DNA of 5,639 nucleotides from Planktomarina sp. (GTDB taxonomy: Bacteria > Pseudomonadota > Alphaproteobacteria > Rhodobacterales > Rhodobacteraceae). This document shows positions 1-5,540 of the stretch, piece by piece. The translations under genes were made by a program, and so were the position numbers. The notes under the pieces were generated by a model. That model was not told the origin of the DNA. It saw only the letters and a program-made list of their open reading frames with translations, and did not search any database. Numbering within the stretch: position 1 is the stretch's first letter; each line of letters opens with the position of its first letter. The DNA is taken from positions 1-5,639 of the forward strand of contig JAKMFM010000076.1 in the NCBI GenBank assembly GCA_022425445.1. Direction: 5' to 3'.

Positions 1-568
1 GCTCGGCCCGTGTGGGCAGAAAATCAAAACACGATTGCGCCAGTTCCATGCGGCCCTCACGGATGAGCATCTCATTCAGACGCTCACGAAGCCTGTGCAA
101 ATATAGCACATCAGATGCAGCATACTCCACCTGCGCCTTAGACAATTGCTCCGCGCCCCAATCGGAAGATTGCTGTTGTTTGGAAATATCCACAGACAGC
201 AATTCTTGCAGCAGGTTTTTCAAACCATGACGATCCGTGTAAGTCCGAGTCATGCGGCTGGCAATTTTGGTGCAGTAAACGGGCGCGGTCACAGCCCCAA
301 ACGCCGCCTTCATAGCGGCAAGATCAAACCGACCAAAGTGAAATAGCTTAAGAACATTGGGATCTTCGAGCATCCGGCATAAATTTGGCGCCGCAGTTTG
401 CCCCTTGGCCACCTGCACCAAATGCGCATGGCCATCACCACTGGACAGCTGCACCACACAGAGGCGGTCGCGCTTTGGGTTCAGACCCATAGTCTCACAA
501 TCAATGGCCACGATTGGGCCCAAATCTAAGCCATCAGGCAAATCGCCCTTATAAACATGATTCGTCAT
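1..568 (-). CDS. RNase D-type 3'-5' exonuclease, short single-domain form (3' end cut by window edge)
   Basis: This is a DEDDy-family 3'-5' exoribonuclease, related to the catalytic domain of RNase D, which trims the 3' ends of structured RNAs such as tRNA precursors in the cytoplasm. The reading frame starts at the ATG at 568-566, behind the ribosome binding site AAGGGA, and stays open for 189 codons to the window edge. The family signatures are complete. Exo I is AIDCETMGL (D23 and E25), Exo II is HFGRFDLAAM (D82) and Exo III is the YxxxD motif (Y149, D153). The Y in Exo III marks the DEDDy subclass. Short alphaproteobacterial members are about 200 residues and lack the C-terminal HRDC domains of E. 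coli Rnd, so I expect only about 15 residues to be missing. It is divergent from the amidinotransferase and no partner gene is visible. The exonuclease class is secure. The specific RNA substrate is not shown by the sequence. Confidence 0.92.
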   Translation of the reverse strand, partial: MTNHVYKGDLPDGLDLGPIVAIDCETMGLNPKRDRLCVVQLSSGDGHAHLVQVAKGQTAAPNLCRMLEDPNVLKLFHFGRFDLAAMKAAFGAVTAPVYCTKIASRMTRTYTDRHGLKNLLQELLSVDISKQQQSSDWGAEQLSKAQVEYAASDVLYLHRLRERLNEMLIREGRMELAQSCFDFLPTRAE

Positions 569-602
569 TGTAATCCCTTGTGCTTGAAGCGGCTGTTTTG
601 CC

Positions 603-631
603 TGCCTGCCCCTCTAAGGCCTGACTGTCAA
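603..631 (-). promoter_or_regulatory. Weak candidate sigma-70 promoter for the RNase D-like gene
   Basis: On the minus strand a perfect TTGACA hexamer lies at 631-626, about 60 bases before the ATG at 568. The position 17 bases downstream (608-603, CAGGCA) is a poor -10 match. Only the -35 half is convincing. In Rhodobacterales the -10 element is often degenerate, so I list this as a low-confidence candidate. Confidence 0.25.
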
Positions 632-737
632 TATAGAGGCTGAAAGGTCGCGCGTCACCCTTCACCCTTCGCTTTGATATAGCCACTGCCCAAAAAACGA
701 TTTATTTGCAATTTAAGTTTTCACATCCTCACTCACT

Positions 738-743
738 CGGGAG
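738..743 (+). promoter_or_regulatory. Ribosome binding site that sets the amidinotransferase start
   Basis: CGGGAG sits 7 bases before the ATG at 751. This favours 751 over an in-frame TTG at 706, which has no Shine-Dalgarno sequence in front of it and would add 15 residues unlike the family. Confidence 0.7.
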
Positions 744-750
744 CCTGCAA

Positions 751-1869
751 ATGCGCGACACTGGTAAAACAATTGTTAATAGTTGGAATGAATGGGACCC
801 ACTGCGCCATGTGATCGTTGGCCGGGCGGATAATTGCCATATTCCAGCAGAAGAGCCGGCTTTGGATGCAAAAGTACCAGAAGATAGCGATATGCGCGGC
901 CAATGGGGGCGCCGGCCACAAGAAACGATTGATCGCGCCAATGAGTTGCTCGATAATTTCGCGAGCCAGTTGGAAAAACGCGGCATTCGCGTGGACCGCC
1001 CCACGTCAATTGATCACTCAGTGCCAGTGCAAACTCCAGATTTCTCGACGCAAAGCCAATTTGGTTGTATGCCGCCGCGCGATGTCTTGTTGACCGTCGG
1101 TTCTGAAATGCTCGAAGCAACCATGTCTTATCGCTGTCGCTGGTTTGAATATTTGAACTACCGCCCCTTGATGCAAAAATATTTTGAAGAGGACCCCAAA
1201 TTTCGCCATGAATCCGCCCCCAAACCTCGGCTGACCGATGCAGATTATCATCCCGATTACCTTTCTGAAAAGATCGGTGTTGAAAAACGACTGAAGTGGA
1301 CGGCGGACAAATTCTTTGTCACCACAGAAGAAGAGCCGTTGTTCGATGCCGCCGATGTTCTGCGGTTTGGTAAAGATTTGGTCGTTCAACACGGGTTCAC
1401 CACGAACCTCAAGGGAATCGAATGGCTGCGCCGACATTTTCCAGATCATCGGGTGCATGCGGTTAATTTTCCAGGCGACCCCTACCCCATTCACATCGAC
1501 GCAACATTCACCCCCTTGCGTCCAGGGCTGATCTTGAACAATCCACAACGCCGCCTGCCGGATGAACAACGTGAGATGTTCGAAAAGAACGATTGGCAGA
1601 TTGTCGATTCTGCCCAACCAGCCCACAACGCTCCACCACCATTGTGCTACTCTTCCACATGGCTGAGCATGAATGTTCTCGTCTTAGATCCAAAAACTGT
1701 TTGTGTAGAAAAGTCAGAGGTCTATCAGGCAGAACAAATGGACAAGCTGGGCATGGAAGTGGTCGAGGTCGACCTACGAGATGCCTATGCCTTTGGCGGC
1801 GGGCTGCATTGTTGTACGGCAGATGTTTACCGCGAAGGCGTCTGTGAGGACTATTTCACGAAGGTTTGA
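751..1869 (+). CDS. Amidinotransferase of the arginine:glycine amidinotransferase (AGAT) family
   Basis: Enzymes of this family move the amidino group from arginine to an amine acceptor through a covalent amidino-cysteine, releasing ornithine. Glycine is the acceptor in vertebrate AGAT, and inosamine phosphate in StrB. From the ATG at 751 the product has 372 residues. It aligns from memory with human AGAT across the C-terminal two thirds. Matching blocks are PRDVLLTVGSE (about 109-119), FDAAD (198-202), GIEWLRRH (222-229), HIDATF (248-253), SSTWLSMNVLVLD (301-313) and GGGLHC (349-354). The catalytic residues are present: C354 as nucleophile, H248, and the acidic residues in FDAAD and at D111. 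The acceptor loop differs from the human enzyme (Y245 and I247 where human has N300 and M302), so I do not assign glycine as the acceptor. The gene stands alone, with a terminator 26 bases after its stop. No methyltransferase that could complete creatine synthesis is in the window. Family membership is secure and the substrate is open. Confidence 0.9.
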   Translation: MRDTGKTIVNSWNEWDPLRHVIVGRADNCHIPAEEPALDAKVPEDSDMRGQWGRRPQETIDRANELLDNFASQLEKRGIRVDRPTSIDHSVPVQTPDFSTQSQFGCMPPRDVLLTVGSEMLEATMSYRCRWFEYLNYRPLMQKYFEEDPKFRHESAPKPRLTDADYHPDYLSEKIGVEKRLKWTADKFFVTTEEEPLFDAADVLRFGKDLVVQHGFTTNLKGIEWLRRHFPDHRVHAVNFPGDPYPIHIDATFTPLRPGLILNNPQRRLPDEQREMFEKNDWQIVDSAQPAHNAPPPLCYSSTWLSMNVLVLDPKTVCVEKSEVYQAEQMDKLGMEVVEVDLRDAYAFGGGLHCCTADVYREGVCEDYFTKV

Positions 1870-1894
1870 ACCGGCTCTGTAAGCGCACAACTTG

Positions 1895-1927
1895 AAAGGC
1901 CTTTTCCATTTTGGGGAAGGCCTTTTT
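1895..1927 (+). terminator. Intrinsic terminator after the amidinotransferase gene
   Basis: A 13-bp stem pairs 1895-1907 with 1913-1925. Its core AAAGGCCTT/AAGGCCTTT is perfect, followed by two G-U and two C-G pairs around the 5-base loop ATTTT. The stem ends in a run of five Ts (1923-1927). It begins 26 bases after the stop codon. In the minus orientation the stem is followed by only three Ts, so it is probably weak for the convergent HD gene. Confidence 0.85.
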
Positions 1928-1993
1928 GGTGACGCAATCGTATTTCCAGTTGCAGCCAGCTCACAAAAGCCCTGCCCTGCTTTGAAGGCAACA

Positions 1994-2022
1994 CCAATAC
2001 ATTATGCCGAAATGTACATTGG
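1994..2022 (-). other. Bulged hairpin just after the HD hydrolase stop codon
   Basis: CCAAT (1994-1998) pairs with ATTGG (2018-2022), and ACATT (1999-2003) pairs with AATGT (2011-2015). This leaves a 2-base bulge (2016-2017) and a 7-base loop. In the minus-strand transcript it starts 12 bases after the stop at 2035-2037. There is no T run, so it does not look like a classical intrinsic terminator. It could protect the mRNA 3' end, or it could be chance. Confidence 0.35.
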
Positions 2023-2034
2023 CAACGCCGGCAA

Positions 2035-2625
2035 TCACATCCGCGCCAGAAGCTCTGCATGTTTCGCTGTAAAGTCTTGCCGCACCTCCAAAGGCGGGCG
2101 CAAATGAAGGGTCAAGTTGGCAGCAAGATTGGCGTCCACCCTGCCGAACAACCGATCCGCTTCCGCCCACGAAAACCCTGCCAGCTGGGTGGCTTCCAAC
2201 CATGCACTAATCTTATCTGCTTTTTTAATCTGCTTTTTTAATGTCGAGGCCGTGACGGCCGACAGTCCAAAACGGATATGAATGGCAGCGCTCAACCGTT
2301 TGTCGAGATCATCATATCCTGGTCCAACCGACGCCTTTACCGGGGAGATCATATCTCCAATAACATATTCCGGCGCATCGTGTAGCAGCGCGGTTAATCG
2401 ATTCGCAGGCGAGGCCTTAGGATGAAGACGCAGAAAAATCTGTTCCACCAACAAAGAGTGTTCGGCCACAGAATATGCAAAATTACCGACGGTTTGGCCG
2501 TTCCAGCGCGCCACAAAGGCCAAGCCATGAGCGATATCTTCCACCTCAATATCAACCGGTGTCGGATCCAGCAAATCCAGCCGGCGACCAGAAAGCATCC
2601 TTTGCCATGCGCGGGGTTGTTTCAT
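2035..2625 (-). CDS. HD-domain phosphohydrolase, YfbR-like (putative 5'-deoxynucleotidase)
   Basis: This is a metal-dependent phosphohydrolase of the HD superfamily, close to E. coli YfbR, which removes phosphate from deoxynucleoside 5'-monophosphates. From the start chosen here it has 196 residues, against about 199 in YfbR. The metal-binding set is intact: H56 in VAEHSLLV, H82 and D83 in LLHDAPE, E86, and D137 in KKADKI. The block HDAPEYVIGDMISPVK closely parallels YfbR's HDASEVLTGDLPTPVK. A longer frame from 2649 would add 8 residues. I prefer the ATG at 2625 because AGG lies 5 bases before it, while the ATG at 2649 has no ribosome binding site and falls at or before the likely transcription start near 2645. 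The gene contains a perfect 13-bp tandem repeat just before the last metal ligand. It converges on the amidinotransferase and diverges from ahcY. Family is secure. The nucleotidase activity is inferred from similarity to YfbR. Confidence 0.88.
   Translation of the reverse strand: MKQPRAWQRMLSGRRLDLLDPTPVDIEVEDIAHGLAFVARWNGQTVGNFAYSVAEHSLLVEQIFLRLHPKASPANRLTALLHDAPEYVIGDMISPVKASVGPGYDDLDKRLSAAIHIRFGLSAVTASTLKKQIKKADKISAWLEATQLAGFSWAEADRLFGRVDANLAANLTLHLRPPLEVRQDFTAKHAELLARM
2215..2240 (-). repeat. Perfect 13-bp tandem repeat inside the HD hydrolase gene
   Basis: On the plus strand ATCTGCTTTTTTA occurs at 2215-2227 and again directly at 2228-2240. The repeat continues two more bases (AT at 2241-2242). 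It encodes the stretch LKKQIKKAD, and because 13 is not a multiple of 3 the two copies are read in different frames. Each copy carries a run of six As on the coding strand. Confidence 0.9.
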
Positions 2626-2630
2626 AAGTG

Positions 2631-2633
2631 CCT
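2631..2633 (-). promoter_or_regulatory. Ribosome binding site that favours the shorter HD hydrolase start
   Basis: The coding strand reads AAAGGGCAGG (2640-2631), and its final AGG is 5 bases before the ATG at 2625. No comparable sequence precedes the ATG at 2649. Confidence 0.55.
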
Positions 2634-2651
2634 GCCCTTTTTTCGCCATAG

Positions 2652-2679
2652 GTTATATTGCGCCCAGCCCTATTGTCGA
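2652..2679 (-). promoter_or_regulatory. Candidate sigma-70 promoter of the HD hydrolase gene
   Basis: On the minus strand TCGACA (2679-2674, 5 of 6 to TTGACA) and TATAAC (2657-2652, 5 of 6 to TATAAT) are 16 bases apart. Transcription would begin near 2645, giving a leader of about 20 bases to the ATG at 2625. The -35 element overlaps the left arm of an inverted repeat that also lies in the ahcY leader region. Confidence 0.5.
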
Positions 2680-2731
2680 GAGGGCAAAGCAATGTTATGG
2701 CGGCACAAATCTTGAACCCCACAGACAATAG
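2667..2731 (+). promoter_or_regulatory. Inverted repeats upstream of ahcY, possible leader pseudoknot or operator
   Basis: CTATTGTC (2670-2677) is an exact inverted repeat of GACAATAG (2724-2731). Separately, GCCCT (2667-2671) pairs with AGGGC (2681-2685) around a 9-base loop that contains ATTGTC. That loop could pair with GACAAT at 2724-2729 to make an H-type pseudoknot ending 11 bases before the Shine-Dalgarno AGGA (2741-2744). It does not resemble the SAH, SAM-II or SAM/SAH riboswitch consensus as I remember them. The RNA form needs transcription to start before 2667. A weak alternative plus-strand promoter (TTGTCG 2673-2678, TATGGC 2696-2701) would start too late. Confidence 0.25.
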
Positions 2732-2751
2732 AAACCCATGAGGACCGCTAA

Positions 2752-4143
2752 ATGGCACATGACTATATCGTAAAAGACATCTCTCTGGCTGCATTCGGTC
2801 GTAAGGAATTGGATATCGCCGAAACCGAAATGCCAGGACTAATGGCCTTGCGGAAAGAATATGGGGGCTCGAAGCCTTTGAAAGGCGCTCGCATTGTTGG
2901 TTCACTGCACATGACTATCCAAACCGCTGTCCTGATTGAAACACTCGTCGATCTTGGTGCAGATGTGCGGTGGGCCTCTTGCAACATTTTCTCCACTCAG
3001 GATCACGCTGCAGCAGCAATCGCCGCCGGCGGCACGCCCGTGTTCGCGATTAAAGGCCAGTCCTTGGAAGAGCATTGGGATTATCTCGACCGGTCCTTCA
3101 TGTTCCCAGAAGGTGCAAACATGATCCTTGATGATGGCGGTGATGCGACGCTCTATGTGCTGTTAGGTGCACGGGTGGAAGAGGGCGAAACCGATCTTAT
3201 CGAGGTGCCAAAATCCGAAGAAGAAGCGGCCATCTTCGCTCAGATCAAAAAACGCATGTCCGAAACACCCGGTTGGTTCACAAAAACCCGTGCCGCAATC
3301 CAGGGTGTGTCCGAAGAAACCACCACAGGCGTGCACCGCCTGTACGAGTTGGTCAAACAAGGCCAACTCCCCTTCCCCGCCATCAATGTGAACGATTCAG
3401 TCACTAAGTCAAAATTCGACAATAAATATGGCTGTAAAGAATCGCTGGTCGATGGCATCCGCCGCGCCACTGATACGATGATGGCTGGTAAAGTGGCTGT
3501 CGTTTTGGGGTATGGCGATGTGGGCAAAGGCTCTGCTGCCTCCCTGCGCGGTGCCGGTGCGCGTGTGAAGGTCACGGAAGTTGACCCCATCTGTGCATTG
3601 CAAGCCGCCATGGATGGCTTTGAGGTTGTACTGCTGGAAGATGTTGTGTCCAGCGCAGATATCTTCATCACCACAACAGGCAACAAGGATGTCATCCGCA
3701 TCGAACATATGCGTGACATGAAAGATATGGCGATCGTCGGAAACATCGGTCACTTCGACAATGAAATTCAGGTCGCCAGCCTCAAAAACCACAAATGGAC
3801 CAATATCAAAGAGCAGGTAGATATGATCGAAATGCCAAATGGCAATCGTTTGATCCTGCTTTCGGAAGGTCGACTGTTGAACCTCGGCAATGCCACTGGC
3901 CACCCCTCATTTGTGATGTCCGCCTCCTTTACAAACCAAGTCTTGGCACAAATTGAGCTTTGGACCAAAGGAGGTGACTATAACAACGAAGTCTACATCC
4001 TGCCCAAACATTTGGACGAAAAGGTTGCCCGTCTGCACTTGGATCGTATCGGAGTGAAGTTGTCGAAACTCAATAACGAGCAGGCCGCCTACATTGGTGT
4101 AAGCTCAGAAGGCCCATTCAAGCCAGAGCATTATCGCTACTAG
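2752..4143 (+). CDS. ahcY: S-adenosylhomocysteinase (adenosylhomocysteine hydrolase)
   Basis: AhcY is a cytoplasmic, NAD-dependent enzyme that reversibly splits S-adenosylhomocysteine, the by-product of SAM-dependent methylation, into homocysteine and adenosine. The product has 463 residues, the usual length for the bacterial form, which carries an insert of about 40 residues absent from the mammalian enzyme (here around SETPGWFTKTRAAIQG). Family landmarks include GSLHMTIQTAVL with H53, WASCNIFSTQDH with C77, the NAD-binding glycine loop GYGDVGKG at 253-260, NATGHPSFVMSASF, and the C-terminal end KPEHYRY, whose Lys and Tyr reach into the neighbouring subunit's cofactor site. The start at 2752 has AGGA 7 bases upstream. 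The gene ends in a strong terminator 18 bases after the stop, so it appears monocistronic. It converges on regA. In Rhodobacter capsulatus ahcY is also reported near the regA region, so the neighbourhood is familiar. Nothing in the protein looks broken. Confidence 0.98.
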   Translation: MAHDYIVKDISLAAFGRKELDIAETEMPGLMALRKEYGGSKPLKGARIVGSLHMTIQTAVLIETLVDLGADVRWASCNIFSTQDHAAAAIAAGGTPVFAIKGQSLEEHWDYLDRSFMFPEGANMILDDGGDATLYVLLGARVEEGETDLIEVPKSEEEAAIFAQIKKRMSETPGWFTKTRAAIQGVSEETTTGVHRLYELVKQGQLPFPAINVNDSVTKSKFDNKYGCKESLVDGIRRATDTMMAGKVAVVLGYGDVGKGSAASLRGAGARVKVTEVDPICALQAAMDGFEVVLLEDVVSSADIFITTTGNKDVIRIEHMRDMKDMAIVGNIGHFDNEIQVASLKNHKWTNIKEQVDMIEMPNGNRLILLSEGRLLNLGNATGHPSFVMSASFTNQVLAQIELWTKGGDYNNEVYILPKHLDEKVARLHLDRIGVKLSKLNNEQAAYIGVSSEGPFKPEHYRY

Positions 4144-4161
4144 ATCATTAAGCTTCAGATC

Positions 4162-4192
4162 CAGCCCGGCCTAAACCGCCGGGCTGTTTTTT
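4162..4192 (+). terminator. Intrinsic terminator of ahcY
   Basis: CAGCCCGGC (4162-4170) pairs perfectly with GCCGGGCTG (4178-4186) around a 7-base loop, followed by six Ts (4187-4192). There is no T run on the other strand, so it should act only on ahcY transcripts. I see no convincing terminator for regA in 4193-4230. Confidence 0.95.
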
Positions 4193-4230
4193 GTGGAAAG
4201 CTTATATTTCAAAAACGGCCCACGGCGTCA

Positions 4231-4782
4231 CTAACGCGGACTACGTTTTGCCAAAATGCGCTGCAATGTCCGGCGATGCATGGACAGGCGCCGCGCTGTT
4301 TCACTGACGTTGCGGTCGCACAGCTCAAACACCCTTTGAATATGCTCCCAGCGTACACGATCCGCGGACATGGGGTTTTCTGGGGGCGGGGGCAATTCAT
4401 CCCCGGTGGCCAGAAGAGCATTCGTGATATCTTTGGCGTCGGCGGGCTTGGAAAGATAATCCGTCGCACCAATTTTCACAGCCGCAACTGCCGTCGCAAT
4501 CGCCCCATAGCCTGTCAAAACCACAACCCGGCAATCGGGACGTTTCGCACGCAGCACTTCCACAACATCCAAACCGTTGCCATCTTCCAGCCGCAAATCC
4601 ACGACCGCAAATGCCGGAGGGCGCGCTGTAGCGATCGCCCGACCTGCGGCCACTGAACCAGCTTGCTCAACCGAAAATCCGCGTTTTTCCATCGCTTTCG
4701 CCAAACGCTTTAGAAACGGCTCATCATCATCTACCAAAAGCAAAGATTTATCTTCACCAATGTCCAGCGGCGCATTTGCCAT
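4231..4782 (-). CDS. regA: RegA/PrrA/ActR-type redox response regulator
   Basis: RegA is the DNA-binding partner of the membrane kinase RegB. Phosphorylated RegA controls respiration, carbon and nitrogen fixation and, where present, photosynthesis genes in response to redox state. The 183-residue product matches the family length. The receiver domain (about 12-125) has the acidic pocket D18-D19, phosphoacceptor D62 in VVDLRLEDGNG, T90 in VLTGYG and K112 in LSKPA. A proline linker, PPPP at 131-134, is typical of this family. The Fis-type helix-turn-helix (about 145-180) ends in NVSETARRLSMHRRTLQRIL, which is nearly invariant among RegA/PrrA proteins. The start at 4782 has AAGGA 8 bases upstream. 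It follows senC on the same strand after a 56-base gap, so the two are probably co-transcribed. The hvrA gene found after regA in R. capsulatus is absent here. ahcY lies there instead, in the opposite direction. Confidence 0.97.
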   Translation of the reverse strand: MANAPLDIGEDKSLLLVDDDEPFLKRLAKAMEKRGFSVEQAGSVAAGRAIATARPPAFAVVDLRLEDGNGLDVVEVLRAKRPDCRVVVLTGYGAIATAVAAVKIGATDYLSKPADAKDITNALLATGDELPPPPENPMSADRVRWEHIQRVFELCDRNVSETARRLSMHRRTLQRILAKRSPR

Positions 4783-4838
4783 GATCTGATCCTTCCGATT
4801 TTCTGTAAGTTAACAAGATGGTTCGAATATGGCTAGTA

Positions 4839-5462
4839 TCAAGAGGCCCTCAAAACACAGGCCAAGCGATCCACAACCACCTCTGGGGGAAGATCACTGC
4901 GCAAGAAGTCAACAAAGCCGACATCTGGCACCATAAAATAGGAAAAGCTTGAGTGGTCCATGAGGTAATAGTCCTCGTCTTCGCTCGGTTGTTTGCGGTA
5001 ATAGACTTTATAAGCCCGGGCAGCTTTCGCAATCTGCTCTGCGGTGCCGGTTAACCCCACCATTTTGGGATGGTTATTGGCAACAAAATCAGCCAAATAG
5101 TCTACCGTGTCCCGCGCTGGATCAATTGTGATAAACACTGGCTTTACCGTAAGGCCCGCATCCGCCAAAATTTCGACCGCCACCACATTGCGCGCCACAT
5201 CCATGGGGCAGACGTCCGGACAAAAAGTGTAACCAAAATAAACCAAAGCGGGTTGATCAAGCACCTGGGCATCCGTCACCATTTGCCCCCTATGATCCAT
5301 GAGCTCAAACGGCCCACCAATATTGCCACCCGCAACAGAGCCTTCAATACAATCCTCAAATCGCTGTGCTGGCAACATGATCTGGGTCATTGCAAGGGTC
5401 ACCGCCAGCGTCACAACAACCGTGGCACCAGCAAAGGCTGCGAATTTCGTCACTGACATCAT
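4839..5462 (-). CDS. senC: SenC/PrrC, SCO1-family copper-binding thioredoxin-like protein
   Basis: SCO1/SenC proteins are membrane-anchored, periplasmic copper proteins needed to assemble the copper centre of cytochrome oxidases. In Rhodobacter species PrrC/SenC also influences the RegB/RegA pathway. The 207-residue product begins with one hydrophobic segment (about 7-30), which would serve as signal anchor with the rest in the periplasm. The thioredoxin-like fold carries the copper site: C81 and C85 in FCPDVCP, and H170 in LMDHSSF. The block VYFGYTFCPDVCP is diagnostic. Two adjacent ATGs (5462 and 5459) follow AAGGGGG. The spacing suits either, the second slightly better, so the start is uncertain by one residue. 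It is upstream of regA on the same strand and divergent from regB, which matches the classical gene order. I see no degeneration. Confidence 0.96.
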   Translation of the reverse strand: MMSVTKFAAFAGATVVVTLAVTLAMTQIMLPAQRFEDCIEGSVAGGNIGGPFELMDHRGQMVTDAQVLDQPALVYFGYTFCPDVCPMDVARNVVAVEILADAGLTVKPVFITIDPARDTVDYLADFVANNHPKMVGLTGTAEQIAKAARAYKVYYRKQPSEDEDYYLMDHSSFSYFMVPDVGFVDFLRSDLPPEVVVDRLACVLRAS

Positions 5463-5479
5463 GGCCCCCTTGTGGTTTC

Positions 5480-5511
5480 TAAGATACTCCTATGACATAT
5501 CTTATAAAGAT
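5480..5511. promoter_or_regulatory. Inverted repeats in the senC/regB divergent promoter region
   Basis: TAAGATA (5480-5486) and TATCTTA (5498-5504) form an exact 7-bp inverted repeat with an 11-base spacer. ATCTT (5499-5503) also pairs with AAGAT (5507-5511) across a 3-base gap, giving three half-sites in 32 bases. The right arm overlaps the likely -10 of senC and a possible TATAAA -10 for regB (5503-5508). The position suits an operator acting on both genes. The AT-rich repeats do not resemble the GC-rich sites usually described for RegA. Confidence 0.4.
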
Positions 5512-5529
5512 GCAGCCTCAGATCGTCAC
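5501..5529 (-). promoter_or_regulatory. Candidate promoter of the senC-regA unit
   Basis: On the minus strand GTGACG (5529-5524, 4 of 6 to TTGACA) and TATAAG (5506-5501, 5 of 6 to TATAAT) are separated by exactly 17 bases. Transcription would start near 5494, about 30 bases before the senC ATG. No equally good -35 is visible for regB on the plus strand. Confidence 0.4.
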
Positions 5530-5540
5530 AGGAACATAAA

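Noticed and set aside
611..639. Inverted repeat CCTCTA/TAGAGG in the gap before the amidinotransferase
   Set aside because: Only 6 bp with a 17-base loop, not positioned on a recognisable promoter in a telling way. This is expected by chance.
706..750. In-frame TTG start extending the amidinotransferase by 15 residues
   Set aside because: It has no ribosome binding site, and the ATG at 751 has a well-spaced one. The added residues show no family similarity.
1018..1626. Long open frame of about 202 codons on the minus strand inside the amidinotransferase gene
   Set aside because: It is antisense to a gene with clear family motifs, has no recognisable domain, and its composition is explained by the codon pattern of the real gene.
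2650..2751. Known SAH, SAM-II or SAM/SAH riboswitch before ahcY
   Set aside because: I could not match the conserved core sequences of those classes as I know them. Only a generic pseudoknot possibility remains, reported as a speculative finding.
3240..3903. Two long minus-strand open frames inside ahcY
   Set aside because: They are antisense to a strongly conserved enzyme, overlap each other in different frames, and show no recognisable domain.
751..4143. A creatine-type pathway linking the amidinotransferase to ahcY through a SAM-dependent methyltransferase
   Set aside because: No methyltransferase is present, the two genes have separate terminators, and an unrelated HD hydrolase on the other strand lies between them.
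4276..4656. 126-codon plus-strand open frame over regA
   Set aside because: It lies opposite the regA receiver and helix-turn-helix coding region and has no ribosome binding site or recognisable motif.
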